64,000 nt of DNA from Streptomyces durocortorensis (GCF_031760065.1 NZ_CP134500.1:992001-1056000), one strand, 5' to 3'. Counted from the stretch's first letter, positions 46,631-55,827 are shown. The notes: a model not told the origin generated them from the sequence alone. Made by a program: numbers and translations.

Positions 46631-49252
46631 CTACTGGGGTGCCATGGTGTCCGCGATGCCCGGGTTGTCGTCCATCCAGGCCTTCACGGCTTCCTCCTCG
46701 TGACCCGCGCCGTGCTTCTGGATCTCGTTCTCCAGTCCGGCGAGCTGCTTCTCGCTGAGCTTGAAGTCCTTGAACCACTCGGTCAGCTGCGGGTACAGCT
46801 TCGGGAACTCCTTGGAGGCGATGGTGTGCAGCCGGTCGCCGTCACCGAACGCCTTCTTCGGGTCCTTGAGCTTGGTCATGCCGTACTCGTTGTACGCCCA
46901 GTGCGGGGTCCACAGCAGGACCGCGATGGGCTCCTTCTTGGCGTAGGCACGCTTCAGCTCGGCGAGCATGCCGGGCGTGGAGGAGTCGAGGACCTCGAAC
47001 TCCTTGTCCAGGCCGTACTGCGGCAGGACGTTCGTCTTGAGGTTCTCCATGGCGGCGGCGCCGGGCTCGATGCCGACGATCCGGCCCTTGAAGTCGGAGC
47101 CCTTGCCCTTGAGGTCGTCGAGGGACTTGACGTCCTTGACGTAGTCGGGGACGGCGATCTCGACGGAGGTCGGCCCGTACCAGGAACCGATGTCGGTCAG
47201 CTTGTCGCCGTACTTGTCCCAGTAGTTCTTCTGGGTGTACGGCAGCCAGCCGTCGAACTGCACGTCGATCTGGCCGCGCGACATCGCCGCGTACATGGGC
47301 CCGACATCGAACTGCTTGAGGTTGATCTTGTAGCCGCGCTCCTCCAGGACCGCCTTCCACAGGTACGTGGCGGCGATGTCCTCCTCCCAGGGGAACCAGG
47401 CGATCTCGACGGCACGGTCACGCTCGTCCTTGCCGTCGGCGGCCCGGTCCTCCTTCGGAAGCGGGGACCACTTGTCGGCGACGCCCGGGTTGGCCTTCAG
47501 CCAGGTGCGGACGGCCTCCTGCTCCTTGCCCGAGCCGGCCTTCTGGATCTCGGCCTCCAGGCTGGTGAGCTGGTCCTCGGTCATCTTGAAGTTCTTCAGC
47601 CACTTCCCGACCTCGGGATTGTCGGCGGAGAAGCCCTTGCGCGCCAGGGTGTGGATGCCGTCGCCCTTGCCCCACAGACCCTTGGGGTCCTCAAGCTTGG
47701 TGAGCTCGTACGCGTTGTACGCCCAGTGCGGCGACCAGAGCGGAACGACGATCGGTTCCTTCTTGGCGTACGCGCGCTTCAGCTCGGCCAGCATGGACGG
47801 CGTGGAGCCGTCGAGGAGCTTGTACTCCTCGTCGAGGCCGTAGCCCGGCAGGAGCTTGTCCTTGAGCAGTGCCGTCTCTCCGGCGCTCGGCTCGATGCCG
47901 ACGATGCGGCCCTTGAACTCGGAGGCCCGGCCCTTCAGGTCCTCCATCGACCGGACGTCCTTCATGTACGCGGGGACGGCCAGCTCCAGCGAGGTGGGTC
48001 CGTACCAGGAGCCCAGGTCCTCCAGGTCCTCCCGGTACTTCTCCCAGTAGCTGGCGTGGGTGACCGGCAGCCAGGAGTCGGTCTGGAAGTCGATCTGTCC
48101 GTTGGCCATACCGGTGTACAGCGCGCCGGCCTCGTACTGCTTGACGTCGACCTCGAAGCCGCGCCGTTCCAGCATCTCCTTCCAGAGGAAGGTGGAGGCG
48201 ATCCCCTCGTCCCACGGGATGTAGCCGATGGAGATCTTCTTGCCGTCGCCGATCCGCGCGCTCCCGCCCGCGGTGTCGTCCTTGGAGCCGCCGAAGACGC
48301 CCATGCCTCCCGCGACGAGCGCGAGGGCGACGACCCCGGCGACCGCGACGAGCGGCTGCGGGCGGTAGGTCCAGATCTTCCAGCCCTCGGCCGCGGCCTG
48401 CGCCTTGGCGACCGCGCGGCGGCCCAGCGGGGAGACCTCGGTGCCGAGCGCGCCGGTCATCCGGTCCAGGTACATGGCGAGGATGACGATGGAGATGCCC
48501 GCCTCGAAGCCGAGACCGACATCGACGTTGCCGATGGCACGGTAGACGGAGCCGCCGAGGCCGCCGCCGCCGACCATGCCCGCGATGACGACCATGGACA
48601 GGCCGAGCATGATGACCTGGTTGATGCCCGCCATGATCGTGGGCAGGGCGAGCGGCAGCTGGACGCGCAGCAGGGTGTTGCGCGAGGTGGTGCCGAAGGC
48701 CTCGGCCGCCTCGACGAGTTCGCCGTCGACCTGGCGGATGCCGAGTTCGGTCATCCGGACGCCCGGGGGCAGCGCGAAGATGATGGTGGCGATGATGCCG
48801 GGGACCACGCCGACGCCGAAGAAGATGACGCCGGGGATCAGGTAGACCATGGCGGGCATGGTCTGCATGAAGTCCAGGACCGGCCGGGTCACCGCGCTGA
48901 CGGCCTTGGACCGGGAGGCCCAGATGCCCAGCGGTACGGCGATGACGAGCGTGACGAGGGTCGCCACCAGCACCAGGGTGAGCGTGTCCATCGCTTCGTC
49001 CCACAGCTCGACGGAGTCGATGAGGGCGAACCCGGCGAAGGTGAGCAGGGCCGCGGGCAGACCGCGCAGCCACCAGGCGATGATGGCGACGATGCCCGCG
49101 AACAGCAGCGGTGCGGGGGCGGACAGGACGGCGGCTATGCCGTCGAACATGCCGCTGACGATCGAGCTGATGGCGTCGAAGAGCCAGGCGAGGTGGGTCT
49201 GCAGCCAGTCGACCGCGGAGTCGACCCATTCGCCGAGGGGGAGCCTAAACAC
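46631..49252 (-). CDS. Glycine-betaine/proline-type ABC permease fused to two tandem binding domains
   Basis: An 873-aa fusion. A permease domain (residues about 1-290, with the EAA loop ELVEAAEAFGTTSRNTLLRV) is followed by a membrane helix at about 303-325 and two OpuAC-type binding domains (about 335-595 and 612-873). The copies align: IGYIPWDEGIASTFLWKEML against IAWFPWEEDIAATYLWKAVL, and DLGSWYGPTSLELAVP against DIGSWYGPTSVEIAVP, with matching Trp residues that cage quaternary ammonium. GTG 49252 overlaps the ATPase stop by eight bases. Role: uptake of compatible solutes under osmotic stress. Confidence 0.93.
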   Translation of the reverse strand: MFRLPLGEWVDSAVDWLQTHLAWLFDAISSIVSGMFDGIAAVLSAPAPLLFAGIVAIIAWWLRGLPAALLTFAGFALIDSVELWDEAMDTLTLVLVATLVTLVIAVPLGIWASRSKAVSAVTRPVLDFMQTMPAMVYLIPGVIFFGVGVVPGIIATIIFALPPGVRMTELGIRQVDGELVEAAEAFGTTSRNTLLRVQLPLALPTIMAGINQVIMLGLSMVVIAGMVGGGGLGGSVYRAIGNVDVGLGFEAGISIVILAMYLDRMTGALGTEVSPLGRRAVAKAQAAAEGWKIWTYRPQPLVAVAGVVALALVAGGMGVFGGSKDDTAGGSARIGDGKKISIGYIPWDEGIASTFLWKEMLERRGFEVDVKQYEAGALYTGMANGQIDFQTDSWLPVTHASYWEKYREDLEDLGSWYGPTSLELAVPAYMKDVRSMEDLKGRASEFKGRIVGIEPSAGETALLKDKLLPGYGLDEEYKLLDGSTPSMLAELKRAYAKKEPIVVPLWSPHWAYNAYELTKLEDPKGLWGKGDGIHTLARKGFSADNPEVGKWLKNFKMTEDQLTSLEAEIQKAGSGKEQEAVRTWLKANPGVADKWSPLPKEDRAADGKDERDRAVEIAWFPWEEDIAATYLWKAVLEERGYKINLKQFDVGPMYAAMSRGQIDVQFDGWLPYTQKNYWDKYGDKLTDIGSWYGPTSVEIAVPDYVKDVKSLDDLKGKGSDFKGRIVGIEPGAAAMENLKTNVLPQYGLDKEFEVLDSSTPGMLAELKRAYAKKEPIAVLLWTPHWAYNEYGMTKLKDPKKAFGDGDRLHTIASKEFPKLYPQLTEWFKDFKLSEKQLAGLENEIQKHGAGHEEEAVKAWMDDNPGIADTMAPQ

Positions 49253-50381
49253 CGGCCACCTTCTTCACGCTGTCGTCCGCCGCCGGTTCGGCGTCGCGGG
49301 GGCCCTCGGCCGGAGGCATCGGCTCGCCGAGGACGGCGAGCAGCCGGGAGCTGGGGACCACGCCGACGAGCTTGCCCTCGGCGTCGGTCACGGCGACCGG
49401 GTTCGTGCTCTGCGAGCAGGGCGTGAACAGGTCGATGATCGGCGTGGACTCGGAGACCGCGGCGGGGGCCGCGGCGAGCACGTCCTGCGGGGTACGCAGT
49501 TCCTTGCCGTCCTCCGCGGTGGAGCCCATGGCGGTGTGCGGTTCGGCCATGATCGCGCCCGCGGTGAGCACCCGGGAGCGGTCGACGTCCTGGGTGAAGG
49601 AGGCGACGTAGTCGTTGGCCGGAGTGACGAGGATGTCCTCGGCGGTGCCGAGCTGGACGATCTCCCCGTCGCGCATCACGGCGATCCGGTCGCCCAGGCG
49701 CATGGCCTCGTTGAGGTCGTGGGTGATGAAGACGATGGTCTTCTTCAGCCGCTTCTGGAGTTCGAGGAGCTGGTCCTGCATGTCACGGCGGATCAGCGGG
49801 TCGAGCGCGCTGAAGGACTCGTCCATGAGCAGCAGGTCGGCGTCGGTGGCCAGGGCGCGGGCGAGGCCCACGCGCTGCTGCATGCCGCCGGACAGCTCGT
49901 CGGGCCAGGACTTCTCCCAGCCTTCGAGTCCGGTCAGCCGCAGCGCCTCAGCGGCGCGCGCCTCACGCGCCTCACGCGGTACGCCCTGGACTTCGAGGCC
50001 GTACGCGGCGTTCTCCAGGACGCTCCGGTGGGGGAAGAGCGCGAAGTGCTGGAAGACCATGCTGATCTTGGTGGAGCGGACGTGCCGCAGCTCGCGGGGG
50101 GTGAGGGCGGTCAGGTCCTGGCCGTCGAACAGCACACGGCCCGCGGTGGGGTCGAGGAGGCCGTTGAGCATCCGCAGCAGGGTGGACTTGCCCGAGCCGG
50201 ACAGCCCCATGACGACGAAGATCTGTCCCGGCTCGACCGTGAACGAGGCGTCGATCACCGCTGCGGTGGTTCCGTCGGCGCGCAGCTCGTCGCGGTCCGC
50301 GCCGCCTTCGAGCTTCCGCACGGCTTGATCGGGTCGTCTGCCGAACACCTTGTACAAGTGCTCGGCTTGCAGCCTTGACAC
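49245..50381 (-). CDS. Glycine-betaine ABC transporter ATP-binding protein with CBS tail
   Basis: A 378-aa ATPase: Walker A MGLSGSGKST, signature LSGGMQQRVGLARAL, Walker B LLLMDESFSALDP, H-loop FITHDLNEAM. A QDVDRSRVLTAGAI linker and a CBS region (PVAVTDAEGKLVGVVPSSRL) follow, which in OpuA senses ionic strength. GTG 50381 behind GAGG fits the N-terminus SRLQAEHLYKVFG; a longer frame upstream is not conserved. The 244 bases upstream hold the operon promoter; an A/T-rich block near 50470-50485 is the likely site. Confidence 0.9.
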   Translation of the reverse strand: MSRLQAEHLYKVFGRRPDQAVRKLEGGADRDELRADGTTAAVIDASFTVEPGQIFVVMGLSGSGKSTLLRMLNGLLDPTAGRVLFDGQDLTALTPRELRHVRSTKISMVFQHFALFPHRSVLENAAYGLEVQGVPREAREARAAEALRLTGLEGWEKSWPDELSGGMQQRVGLARALATDADLLLMDESFSALDPLIRRDMQDQLLELQKRLKKTIVFITHDLNEAMRLGDRIAVMRDGEIVQLGTAEDILVTPANDYVASFTQDVDRSRVLTAGAIMAEPHTAMGSTAEDGKELRTPQDVLAAAPAAVSESTPIIDLFTPCSQSTNPVAVTDAEGKLVGVVPSSRLLAVLGEPMPPAEGPRDAEPAADDSVKKVAGV

Positions 50382-50625
50382 ATACACCTCACGCGTTGAA
50401 CCGAGAACGGTCTGCCACCCCCACCAGCAGGCCGTGGAGCGGTGCGGATTCGGCCCGCATGGCACATGCACTAGTTGAAAAAGCGACGTGGTCCACTCCG
50501 GTGCCGCGCCTGCCCGTCCTTACGCCCACCAAACGCGGGAGTGACCCACCTCACCAGGGAACTACGCGGCGCCCGCGAGAGGTCACCCACGGCGACTGTC
50601 GGTGCCGTGGGGCATCATCGGGTCT

Positions 50626-51549
50626 GTGACGCGACGCCTGATGCTCCTCGACACCGCTTCCCTGTACTTCCGCGCCTATTTCGGGGTCCCCGACTCGGTC
50701 CGCGCCCCCGACGGCACGCCCGTCAACGCCGTGCGCGGGCTGCTGGACTTCATCGGCCGCCTGGTGCACGACCACCGGCCCGACGAACTGGTCGCCTGCT
50801 GGGACAACGACTGGCGTCCGCAGTGGCGCGTCGACCTGATCCCGACGTACAAGGCGCACCGGGTCGCCGAGGAGACGCCCGCCGGACAGACCGACGAGGA
50901 GGAGATCCCCGACACGCTCTCCCCGCAGGTCCCGATCATCGAGGACGTGCTGGCGGCACTCGGTATCGCCCGCGTCGGCGTCACACCGTACGAGGCGGAC
51001 GACGTCATCGGCACGCTCACCGCGCGCGCGACCGGCCCCGTGGACATCGTCACCGGCGACCGCGACCTCTATCAGCTGGTCGACGACTCCCGCGGGGTGC
51101 GCGTGCTCTACCCGCTCAAGGGCGTCGGCACGCTCCAGGTGACCGATGAGGCGTGGCTGCGCGAGAAGTACGGAGTGGACGGCGCCGGGTACGTGGATCT
51201 GGCCCTGCTCCGCGGCGACCCGAGCGACGGCCTCCCGGGCGTGCCCGGCATCGGCGAGAAGACCGCGGCGAAGCTGCTGGACGCCTTCGGCGATCTCGAC
51301 GGGATCATGGCGGCGGTGGACGACCCGAGGGCGAAGCTGACTCCGTCGCAGCGCAAGCGCCTGGACGAGTCGCGGGACTATGTGGCCGTCGCCCCGAAGG
51401 TGGTCCGGGTCGCGAAGGACGTCCCGCTCCCCGCATTCGACCCGGCGCTGCCGCGCGAGCCGCGCGACCCGGCCGCGCTGGAGGCGCTGGCGGAGCAGTG
51501 GGGCCTCGGCGGGGCGCTGTCGCGGCTCCTGACCACTCTTCAGCCCTGA
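50626..51549 (+). CDS. Stand-alone 5'-3' exonuclease (flap nuclease family)
   Basis: A 307-aa nuclease like the N-terminal domain of DNA polymerase I. Acidic metal-binding residues appear in LMLLDTASLYFRAYFG, EADDVIGTL and DIVTGDRDLYQLVDD, with VDLALLRGDPSDGLPGVPGI and GEKTAAKLL forming the helix-hairpin-helix. Removes RNA primers and flaps. GTG 50626 precedes the first motif by six codons; ATG 50641 is an internal alternative. No close partner gene. Confidence 0.9.
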   Translation: MTRRLMLLDTASLYFRAYFGVPDSVRAPDGTPVNAVRGLLDFIGRLVHDHRPDELVACWDNDWRPQWRVDLIPTYKAHRVAEETPAGQTDEEEIPDTLSPQVPIIEDVLAALGIARVGVTPYEADDVIGTLTARATGPVDIVTGDRDLYQLVDDSRGVRVLYPLKGVGTLQVTDEAWLREKYGVDGAGYVDLALLRGDPSDGLPGVPGIGEKTAAKLLDAFGDLDGIMAAVDDPRAKLTPSQRKRLDESRDYVAVAPKVVRVAKDVPLPAFDPALPREPRDPAALEALAEQWGLGGALSRLLTTLQP

Positions 51550-51560
51550 GCCCCGAGGTG

Positions 51561-51580
51561 TTAGCTTAGGTATACCTAAG
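51561..51580 (+). promoter_or_regulatory. Iron box (DmdR/DtxR-type operator)
   Basis: TTAGCTTAGGTATACCTAA (51561-51579) contains the perfect palindrome CTTAGGTATACCTAAG (51565-51580) and matches the actinobacterial iron-box form TTAGGTTAGGCTAACCTAA. It lies 22 bases before the siderophore-interacting protein start, so iron should repress it. Confidence 0.85.
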
Positions 51581-51602
51581 TAATCGAACCAGGGAGTACC
51601 TC

Positions 51603-52454
51603 GTGGCAGAGCGGCCGGCCCGGCAGGGACCCAAGGCCCAGGGGGCGCAGGTCGTGCGCACCGAGCAGATCACCCCGCACATGGTGCGTGTGGTCCTCGG
51701 CGGCGAAGGGCTCGCGGACTTCACCCTCTCCGGCTTCACCGACCACTACATCAAGCTGTGCTTCGCGCCCGAGGGCGCGGACTACGCCCACCCGTTCGAC
51801 ATGGCCGCCATCCGCGAGAACTACCCGCGCGAGCTGTGGCCCACCACCCGCACCTACACGGTGCGCTCGTGGGACCCGGTCGCCCGGGAGATGGCCGTCG
51901 ACTTCGTCGTGCACGGCGACGAGGGCCTCGCCGGGCCGTGGGCGCGGCGGGCGCAGGCCGGCGAGCAGGTGACCTTCCTCGGCCCCGGCGGCGGTTACGG
52001 GCCGGAGGCCTCGGCCGACTGGCATCTGCTGGTGGGCGACGAGAGTGCGCTGCCGGCGATCGCCGCCGCGCTGGAGCAGATGCCGACGGGCGCGCTGGTG
52101 CACGCCTTCGTCGAGGTGCCGGACGCCTCGGAGGAGCAGAAGATCGTGACGCCCGACGGGGTGGCCGTGACCTGGCTGCACCGCGGCGACCGGCCCGTCG
52201 GCGAGCTGCTGACCGCGGCCGTGAAGGAGCTGGACTTCCCCGACGGCGAGATCCAGGCGTTCGTGCACGGGGAGGCGGGCTTCGTGAAGGAGATCCGCCG
52301 CCATCTGCGCGTGGAGCGGCAGATCCCGCTGGCTCAGCTGTCGATCTCGGGCTACTGGCGCCTCGGCCAGAACGACGACGCCTGGCGCGCGGTGAAGCGC
52401 GAGTGGAACGAGCAGGTGGAGCGCGAACAGGAGAGCGGCACGACGGCCGCGTAG
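51603..52454 (+). CDS. Siderophore-interacting protein (ferric-siderophore reductase, FAD-binding)
   Basis: A 283-aa ViuB-type flavoprotein that releases iron from siderophores in the cytoplasm. The FAD-binding barrel has RTYTVRSWDPVAREMAVDFV and VHGDEGLAGPWARRAQAGEQ; the NAD(P)-binding part has LLVGDESALPAIAAALEQMP. The C-terminus ISGYWRLGQNDDAWRAVKRE is a family hallmark. GTG 51603 follows GGGAG. It is preceded by an iron box. Confidence 0.93.
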   Translation: MAERPARQGPKAQGAQVVRTEQITPHMVRVVLGGEGLADFTLSGFTDHYIKLCFAPEGADYAHPFDMAAIRENYPRELWPTTRTYTVRSWDPVAREMAVDFVVHGDEGLAGPWARRAQAGEQVTFLGPGGGYGPEASADWHLLVGDESALPAIAAALEQMPTGALVHAFVEVPDASEEQKIVTPDGVAVTWLHRGDRPVGELLTAAVKELDFPDGEIQAFVHGEAGFVKEIRRHLRVERQIPLAQLSISGYWRLGQNDDAWRAVKREWNEQVEREQESGTTAA

Positions 52455-52583
52455 GCCCGCCCCGGCGCCGGCACGCCCGGAGCGGCCGCCCCAGGGCCGC
52501 CGAGCCCCGCCCCGGGAGGCCGGCACACCCGGAGCGGCCGCGCCCTGAGCACCCGCCCCGGGCCGCCCGGCGAGCAGACCGTC

Positions 52584-52620
52584 GGACCCCGTCCGCCGCA
52601 CATCGCGGCGGGCGGGGTCC
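52584..52620. terminator. Bidirectional terminator after the siderophore-interacting protein gene
   Basis: A 16-bp stem with one wobble, 52584-52599 with 52605-52620, with a 5-base loop. The 130 bases before it hold two diverged copies of a GCCGGCAC/CCCGGAGCGGCCGC block about 50 bases apart. It also ends the minus-strand hypothetical gene 12 bases away. Confidence 0.75.
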
Positions 52621-52631
52621 GTGCGTCGGCC

Positions 52632-52967
52632 TCAGACCTCCGCAGTGCCTTCCGGAGCGCCTCCCCGAGCGCCTTCGTCCGACGGAGCCGCACGGTCGTC
52701 CGCCGACCGGTTCCCCTCCGCCGGCCCGTTCCCCTCCGCCGGGCCGGAGAGGTGCCCCGGGGACTCGAAGAGCCGGTAGGACGCGTCGATGTGCGCCAGC
52801 CTCCGCAGTGCGCCGAGCATCGCCTCGCCGAGGTCGCCGTTCGGGCTGCTGATCTTCCTCGCCGTCCGCGCCGTCCGGCCGCGGCGGCGCGAAACGCCCG
52901 CCGGCCGAGTCGCGCGTCCTCCCGGGGCCCGCTCTGAAAAGATCGCCCGCACCCGACCAATCCACAC
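52632..52967 (-). CDS. Small hypothetical protein, start uncertain
   Basis: From about residue 38 the frame reads SSPNGDLGEAMLGALRRLAH and IDASYRLFESPGHLSGPAEG with over 80 percent G/C third positions, unlike an accidental frame, and a terminator follows its stop. The first about 35 codons (GTG 52967 onward) look non-coding and overlap the sigK promoter, so the real start may be ATG 52820 (62 aa) or just upstream. It contains an internal GPAEGN duplication. No family recognised. Confidence 0.45.
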   Translation of the reverse strand: MWIGRVRAIFSERAPGGRATRPAGVSRRRGRTARTARKISSPNGDLGEAMLGALRRLAHIDASYRLFESPGHLSGPAEGNGPAEGNRSADDRAAPSDEGARGGAPEGTAEV

Positions 52968-52984
52968 GGCCGTCCGCTCCGAAC
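52957..52984 (+). promoter_or_regulatory. Predicted SigK-dependent promoter of sigK-rskA
   Basis: CCAATCC (52957-52963), a 15-base spacer and CCGAAC (52979-52984), 39 bases before the sigK GTG. The same pair at the same spacing precedes the fasciclin gene and the FAD-oxidoreductase operon. It resembles the mycobacterial SigK consensus CCATCC...CCGAAT and implies autoregulation. Confidence 0.75.
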
Positions 52985-53023
52985 CACTGCCGGAAGCGAC
53001 GATCGTCCCGGGAGGAAACCCGC

Positions 53024-53608
53024 GTGAAGGAAGCCGTACACATCAGTGGGGTGCCCTCGCCCGGTCCCGACCTCCAGGAACTCCTGGGGCGGGTCGCGCG
53101 GGGCGACCAGGACGCGTTCGCCGCGGTGTACGACGCGGTGAGCGGGCCCGTGCTCGGCCTGGTGCGCAGCGTGCTCCGCGACCCGGCGCAGTCGGAGGAG
53201 GTGGCGCAGGAGGTGCTGGTGGAGGTGTGGCGTACCGCACCCCGTTTCCAGGCCTCCCGGGGCAGCGCGATGAACTGGGTGCTGACCCTGGCCCACCACC
53301 GGGCCGTCGACCGGGTCCGCGCGGCCGAGGCCGCGGCCGCCCGGGAGCACAAGGCGGCGCTGCTGGACCGGACGCCCGCCTTCGACGAGGTGTCCGAGCA
53401 GGTCGAGACCCGGTTGGAGAGAGAACAGGTACGACGCTGTATGCGCACCCTGTCCGAGCTGCAGCGGGAGTCGGTGACGCTGGCCTACTACCGGGGCCTG
53501 ACCTACCGTGAGGTTTCCGAACTCCTCACCGTGCCGCTGGGCACCATCAAGACACGGCTCCGTGACGGCCTCATCCGCCTTCGCGACTGCCTGGGGGTGA
53601 GCGCGTGA
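53024..53608 (+). CDS. sigK: ECF RNA polymerase sigma factor, SigK-type
   Basis: A 194-aa ECF sigma factor. Region 2 is at about 25-95 (DAFAAVYDAVSGPVLGLVRS, EEVAQEVLVEVWRTAPRF, SAMNWVLTLAHHRAVDRVR); region 4 at about 130-190 (LSELQRESVTLAYYRGLTYR, VPLGTIKTRLRDGLIRLRD). Its stop overlaps the GTG of an RskA-type anti-sigma gene. The facing gene set matches the M. tuberculosis sigK locus (Rv0444c-Rv0449c). GTG 53024 follows GGAGGAAA. Likely controls its own promoter and the two others nearby. Confidence 0.9.
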   Translation: MKEAVHISGVPSPGPDLQELLGRVARGDQDAFAAVYDAVSGPVLGLVRSVLRDPAQSEEVAQEVLVEVWRTAPRFQASRGSAMNWVLTLAHHRAVDRVRAAEAAAAREHKAALLDRTPAFDEVSEQVETRLEREQVRRCMRTLSELQRESVTLAYYRGLTYREVSELLTVPLGTIKTRLRDGLIRLRDCLGVSA

Positions 53609-54357
53609 ACACGGCCGAGCTGCACACACTGACCGGGGCCTATGCCCTGCATGCGCTGCCGGAGTCCGAACGGCAGGCGTTCGAACGGCATCTGGAGGAC
53701 TGCGAGGCCTGCGCCCAGGAGGTGCGGGAGCTGTCGGCCACCGCCGCCCGGCTCGGCCTCGCCGTCGCCGAGTCCCCTCCGCGCGAGCTGCGCGCGAGGG
53801 TGCTGCGGGCGATCACGACCGTACGCCAGGAGACTCCGGCGCCCGGCAGACGGGAGCGGACCGGCGGGGGCGGACGCACCGGCCGACGGTACGCCTACGC
53901 TCTCGCCGCCTGCATCGCGGCGGCCGCCGCGTTCGGCGGGGTCGCGGTCTGGCAGAACCAGGTGGCGCAGGACGCACGGCAGGAGGCGCGTCAGGCGCAG
54001 CGGCAGAACGAGCAGCTGGCCCAGGTGCTCTCGGCCCCGGACGCGAAGACCGCCTCGGGCGAGCTGACCGGCGGCGCGCGCGGCACCGTCGTCGTCTCGC
54101 AGAGCCAGAACCGTGCGGTGTTCCTGGCCTCGGGGATGCAACGGCCGCCGAGCGGCAAGGTCTACCAGATCTGGTTCAACGACGAGGGCACGATGCGCTC
54201 CGCCGGTCTGATGGACCCGACCGCGAGCGACGACGCAGTCCTGCTGGACGGGCCGGTCGACCAGGCGTCCGGGATGGGCATCACGGTCGAGCCCGCCGGG
54301 GGGTCCGCCGAGCCGACCTCGTCGCCCGTGGCGCTGATGGACTTCCCGACGGCCTGA
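53605..54357 (+). CDS. rskA: RskA-type membrane anti-sigma factor
   Basis: A 250-aa single-pass protein. The N-terminal zinc anti-sigma motif HLEDCEAC (H-x3-C-x2-C, about residues 30-37) follows the LHTLTGAYALHALPESERQA helix. A membrane helix lies at about 98-113 (YALAACIAAAAAFGGVAVW), and the extracytoplasmic RskA domain contains VVVSQSQNRAVFLASGMQ, KVYQIWFNDEGTMRSAGLMD and GMGITVEPAGGS. GTGA overlap with sigK. It should hold SigK at the membrane until released by a redox or proteolytic signal. Confidence 0.92.
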   Translation: MNTAELHTLTGAYALHALPESERQAFERHLEDCEACAQEVRELSATAARLGLAVAESPPRELRARVLRAITTVRQETPAPGRRERTGGGGRTGRRYAYALAACIAAAAAFGGVAVWQNQVAQDARQEARQAQRQNEQLAQVLSAPDAKTASGELTGGARGTVVVSQSQNRAVFLASGMQRPPSGKVYQIWFNDEGTMRSAGLMDPTASDDAVLLDGPVDQASGMGITVEPAGGSAEPTSSPVALMDFPTA

Positions 54358-54396
54358 CCACTCACCCACGAAATCCTGCAAGGGAGCACCCGTTCC

Positions 54397-55764
54397 ATGA
54401 GTGTCGCGGTGGTGCTGTTCACCTCCGATCTGCGAGTCCACGACAACCCGGTGCTGCGTGCCGCACTGCGGGACGCGGACGAGGTCGTCCCGTTGTTCGT
54501 CCGGGACGAGGCCGTCCACCGGGCCGGGTTCGACGCGCCCAACCGGCTGGCGTTCCTCGCGGACTGCCTGGCGGATCTGGACGCCGGACTCCGGCAGCGG
54601 GGCGGCAGGCTGATCGCCCGCCAGGGCGAGACGGCCCGCGAGGTGAGACGGGTCGTCGAGCGGACCGGGGCGGCCTGCGTGCACGTCGCCGCCGGAGTCA
54701 GCCGGCACGCGGCGCGGCGCGAGCAGCGGATCGGTGAGGCTCTGGCGGGCACCGGCTGCGCACTGCGCGTCCATGACGCGGTGGTCACCGCGCTCGCGCC
54801 GGGCCGGGTGGTACCGACGGGCGGCAAGGACCACTTCGCGGTGTTCACCCCGTACTTCCGCCGTTGGGAGACGGAGGGAGTGCGGGGCACCGTGACGGCT
54901 CCGCGTACGGTCCGGGTGCCGGACGGCGTGGCGAGCGACCCGCTCCCGGACCGGGACGCGGTCGGGAACCTCTCCCCCGGTCTCGCCCGGGGCGGCGAGG
55001 ACACGGCCCGCAAGCTGGTCACGTCCTGGCTGCACGGACCGATGGCCGGCTACGAGGACGGCCACGACGATCTGGCCGGGGACGCGACGTCCCGGCTCTC
55101 CCCGCATCTGCACTTCGGTACGGTCTCCGCCGCCGAACTGGTGCACCGCGCGCGGGAGAAGGGCGGGCCCGGCGGCGAGGCGTTCGTGCGGCAGCTGGCC
55201 TGGCGCGACTTCCACCACCAGGTCCTCGCGGCCCGCCCCGACGCCTCCTGGTCCGACTACCGGCCGCGCCGGGACCGCTGGCGCTGCGACGAGGAGGAGA
55301 TCGACGCATGGCGGACCGGGCGGACGGGCTATCCGCTGGTGGACGCGGCGATGCGGCAGCTCGCGCACGAGGGCTGGATGCACAACCGGGGCCGGATGCT
55401 GGCCGCGAGCTTCCTCACCAAGACGCTGTACGTGGACTGGCGGGTGGGCGCCCGGCACTTCCTCGACCTGCTGGTCGACGGCGACCTGGCGAACAACCAG
55501 CTCAACTGGCAGTGGGTGGCGGGCACCGGCACGGACACCCGGCCCAACCGGGTCCTCAACCCGGTGATCCAGGGCAAGCGCTTCGACCCTCGGGGCGACT
55601 ACGTGCGGCGCTGGGTCCCGGAGCTGGCGGATCTGGAGGGGGCGGCGATCCACGAGCCCTGGAAGCTCCAGGGCCTGGACCGGGCGGGCATCGACTATCC
55701 GGACCCGGTGGTGGACCTGGCCGAGGCCCGGTCCCGGTTCGAGCGCGCCCGCGGCCTGGACTGA
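54397..55764 (+). CDS. phr: Deoxyribodipyrimidine photolyase (CPD, class I)
   Basis: A 455-aa light-dependent DNA repair flavoenzyme. The N-terminal alpha/beta domain (VAVVLFTSDLRVHDNPVLRA) binds the antenna pigment; the C-terminal helical domain binds FAD (LSPHLHFGTVSAAELVH, GEAFVRQLAWRDFHHQVL, YPLVDAAMRQLAHEGWMHNR and LNWQWVAGTGTDTRPNRVLN). Trp residues for electron transfer are present. It starts 39 bases after rskA and is probably transcribed with it, which ties light or oxidative damage to SigK. Confidence 0.94.
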   Translation: MSVAVVLFTSDLRVHDNPVLRAALRDADEVVPLFVRDEAVHRAGFDAPNRLAFLADCLADLDAGLRQRGGRLIARQGETAREVRRVVERTGAACVHVAAGVSRHAARREQRIGEALAGTGCALRVHDAVVTALAPGRVVPTGGKDHFAVFTPYFRRWETEGVRGTVTAPRTVRVPDGVASDPLPDRDAVGNLSPGLARGGEDTARKLVTSWLHGPMAGYEDGHDDLAGDATSRLSPHLHFGTVSAAELVHRAREKGGPGGEAFVRQLAWRDFHHQVLAARPDASWSDYRPRRDRWRCDEEEIDAWRTGRTGYPLVDAAMRQLAHEGWMHNRGRMLAASFLTKTLYVDWRVGARHFLDLLVDGDLANNQLNWQWVAGTGTDTRPNRVLNPVIQGKRFDPRGDYVRRWVPELADLEGAAIHEPWKLQGLDRAGIDYPDPVVDLAEARSRFERARGLD

Positions 55765-55780
55765 CCGGACGACGGGACGC

Positions 55781-55819
55781 GCAAGGGCCCGCACCGCTCG
55801 CTGCGGAACGGGCCCTTGC
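55781..55819. terminator. Terminator between photolyase and DUF1295 genes
   Basis: GCAAGGGCCCG (55781-55791) pairs with CGGGCCCTTGC (55809-55819), enclosing a 17-base loop, between convergent stops. Confidence 0.75.
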
Positions 55820-55827
55820 CGATGTGC

